This document shows positions 5,811 through 6,791 of a DNA stretch of 6,791 bases, piece after piece. Position numbers and translations under genes: made by a program. Under the pieces are notes generated by a model that was given only the letters and a program-made list of their open reading frames with translations, was not told the origin of the DNA and made no database searches. Positions within the stretch are counted from its first letter, which is position 1. Each line of letters starts with the position of its first letter. Source of the stretch: Verrucomicrobiota bacterium. Lineage in GTDB: Bacteria > Verrucomicrobiota > Verrucomicrobiia > Verrucomicrobiales > DEV007. The stretch covers positions 1 through 6,791 of the forward strand of contig JAADHD010000147.1 in the NCBI GenBank assembly GCA_013152075.1. Direction: 5' to 3'.

Positions 5811-6791
5811 AGAATGCAAAAGAAGAACGAGCTATTGAAAACGAGCTTTTTGAACTGTGCGAAAAAACGCTGAATGATGAGTTGAGTATAGGAGATCTGG
5901 AACGGTTGGAGGCGCTCGTTGTGGAGCATTGTTGGGCGAGGAAGCTTTATGTGGAGTATATGCATCAGCACGCTGGCCTGTACTGGCAACATACCAACGA
6001 TAGCGAAGCTTTTTCCCTCGCTTCTTTGGTATCAGAAATTTCTGATGAAGATTTATCCGAATCGACCAACTTGTCGGCGTCAGAGTCTGGCCGATCTAAA
6101 AACAGGGTGATCTCTGGTCCATGGCGATGGAGAAAATTGGCGGCGGCGGCGGCGGTGCTGGCAGGGGGAGTGATCCTGGGGCTGAGCGTGTCACGGAGAG
6201 ATTCTGATGCCCCAATTGTCGCTACCCTGATCAAAGCAAGTAATTGCTCGTGGCGAAGTGGAGCATTGCCTACAGAAGAAGGGGCTGAGTTGAGGGCGGG
6301 CAGGCTTCGTCTGCAAGAGGGCTTGGCGCGGCTGAAATTTGTCTCTGGAGCAGAGGTAACCCTTGAGGCGCCGGTTGATATTGATTTGATTTCTCCAATG
6401 TTGTGCCGCTTGTATCGAGGCACTGTGGTCGCCAAAGTTCCTGAGCAGGCTATTGGTTTTACCATCGAAACGGATACGGCGAAGCTGGTGGATTTGGGCA
6501 CTGAGTTTGGAGTGCATGTTGGGGGAGAGGGGACGAATATTCTGGTTTTTGACGGGATGGTTGATGTGGAGCAAAGAGCCAGCGGGAAAGTGCAACGTCT
6601 GACCACAGGCAACGGATCGAAGGTGAGTAAGGACGCATTTGAAACAACAGAATCGGCTTCGTTGGAATTGGTCTCCGGTGCATCAATGGTGGCAAGGCAA
6701 AGGAAGTTGGCCACCGGAAAGGCTATTGTGATAACGACGGCCAAGGGGCGAGGGGGTGATGCCTATATTCAGGCGACTGATTCTGACATGC
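5807..6791 (+). CDS. FecR-domain transmembrane protein, putative sigma-factor partner (C-terminus beyond window)
   Basis: Open to the right edge: 328 complete codons are visible and no stop. The N-terminal part (1-105) is cytoplasmic-like, with an acidic helical segment (5-60, rich in Glu and Leu, with HCWARKLYVEYMHQHA at 41-56) resembling the anti-sigma-like N-terminus of PVC FecR proteins. One membrane helix follows at about 109-128, starting with five Ala and flanked by Arg/Lys. Residues about 136-275 form a FecR domain: a short beta-rich region, RLYRGTVVAKVP (201-212), GFTIETDTAKLVDLGTEFGV (217-236), which holds the hallmark DLGTEFGV, and VFDGMVDV (247-254). Related proteins often continue into a LamG or other carbohydrate-binding-like domain; the visible tail GRGGDAYIQATDSDM is too short to decide. 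Role by analogy: it senses a signal outside the cytoplasmic membrane and controls the coupled sigma factor. The start is fixed by a good ribosome binding site and the ATGA overlap. Confidence 0.87.
   Translation, partial: MKNAKEERAIENELFELCEKTLNDELSIGDLERLEALVVEHCWARKLYVEYMHQHAGLYWQHTNDSEAFSLASLVSEISDEDLSESTNLSASESGRSKNRVISGPWRWRKLAAAAAVLAGGVILGLSVSRRDSDAPIVATLIKASNCSWRSGALPTEEGAELRAGRLRLQEGLARLKFVSGAEVTLEAPVDIDLISPMLCRLYRGTVVAKVPEQAIGFTIETDTAKLVDLGTEFGVHVGGEGTNILVFDGMVDVEQRASGKVQRLTTGNGSKVSKDAFETTESASLELVSGASMVARQRKLATGKAIVITTAKGRGGDAYIQATDSDM
6140..6154 (+). repeat. (GCG)5 trinucleotide tract in the membrane helix of the FecR protein
   Basis: Five identical in-frame GCG codons encode Ala111-Ala115 at the start of the transmembrane segment. 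Slippage would change the helix length by whole residues without a frameshift. Confidence 0.6.

Noticed and set aside
5965..6744. Long open frame of 259 codons on the minus strand
   Set aside because: It lies antisense to the FecR-domain gene, which has a clear family motif, membrane helix and ribosome binding site. The antisense product is rich in Ser, Pro and Thr with no domain pattern.

Overview
The window looks like chromosomal DNA of a member of the Verrucomicrobiota (PVC superphylum). The evidence is a large secreted SGNH/beta-propeller protein of the kind expanded in Planctomycetes and Verrucomicrobia, an ECF sigma factor resembling the Rhodopirellula/Verrucomicrobium family, and a FecR-type membrane protein translationally coupled to it. 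Base composition is moderate and Shine-Dalgarno sequences are mostly weak or absent. The assignment rests on protein character, not on a marker gene. No tRNA, rRNA, CRISPR array or transposase gene was seen.

Layout. Four genes lie on the minus strand: (1) the N-terminal 94 codons of a FAD-dependent amine oxidase of the sarcosine / N-methyl-tryptophan oxidase type, cut by the left edge; (2) a secreted 305-residue zinc metallopeptidase-like protein with a TPR-like front; (3) a 1003-residue exported protein joining an SGNH-hydrolase-like domain, a PVC-type dehydrogenase beta-propeller, a helical linker and a C-terminal azurin-like copper domain; (4) a small probable lipoprotein of unknown function. 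Divergently, on the plus strand, an ECF sigma factor and a FecR-domain membrane protein overlap by ATGA; the second runs off the right edge.

How the genes may work together. Gene 3 is the most interesting. Proteins of this propeller class usually carry a CxxCH heme c site, but this one has none and ends in a complete type 1 copper site, so electrons from propeller-catalysed oxidation would go to copper. Its SGNH domain has lost the canonical Ser and Asp. The sigma/FecR pair resembles a surface-signalling module, and its targets are probably outside the window. Genes 2 to 4 all carry export signals, so the region is largely an envelope and secreted-protein neighbourhood.

Intergenic DNA. No gap exceeds 300 bases. 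The gaps hold a REP-like unit bounded by GTAGGAT inverted repeats (309-387), a 12-bp-period degenerate tandem repeat with a distant inverted copy (1325-1410), an imperfect hairpin (4557-4592), and a dyad overlapping a TTGACA box before gene 3.
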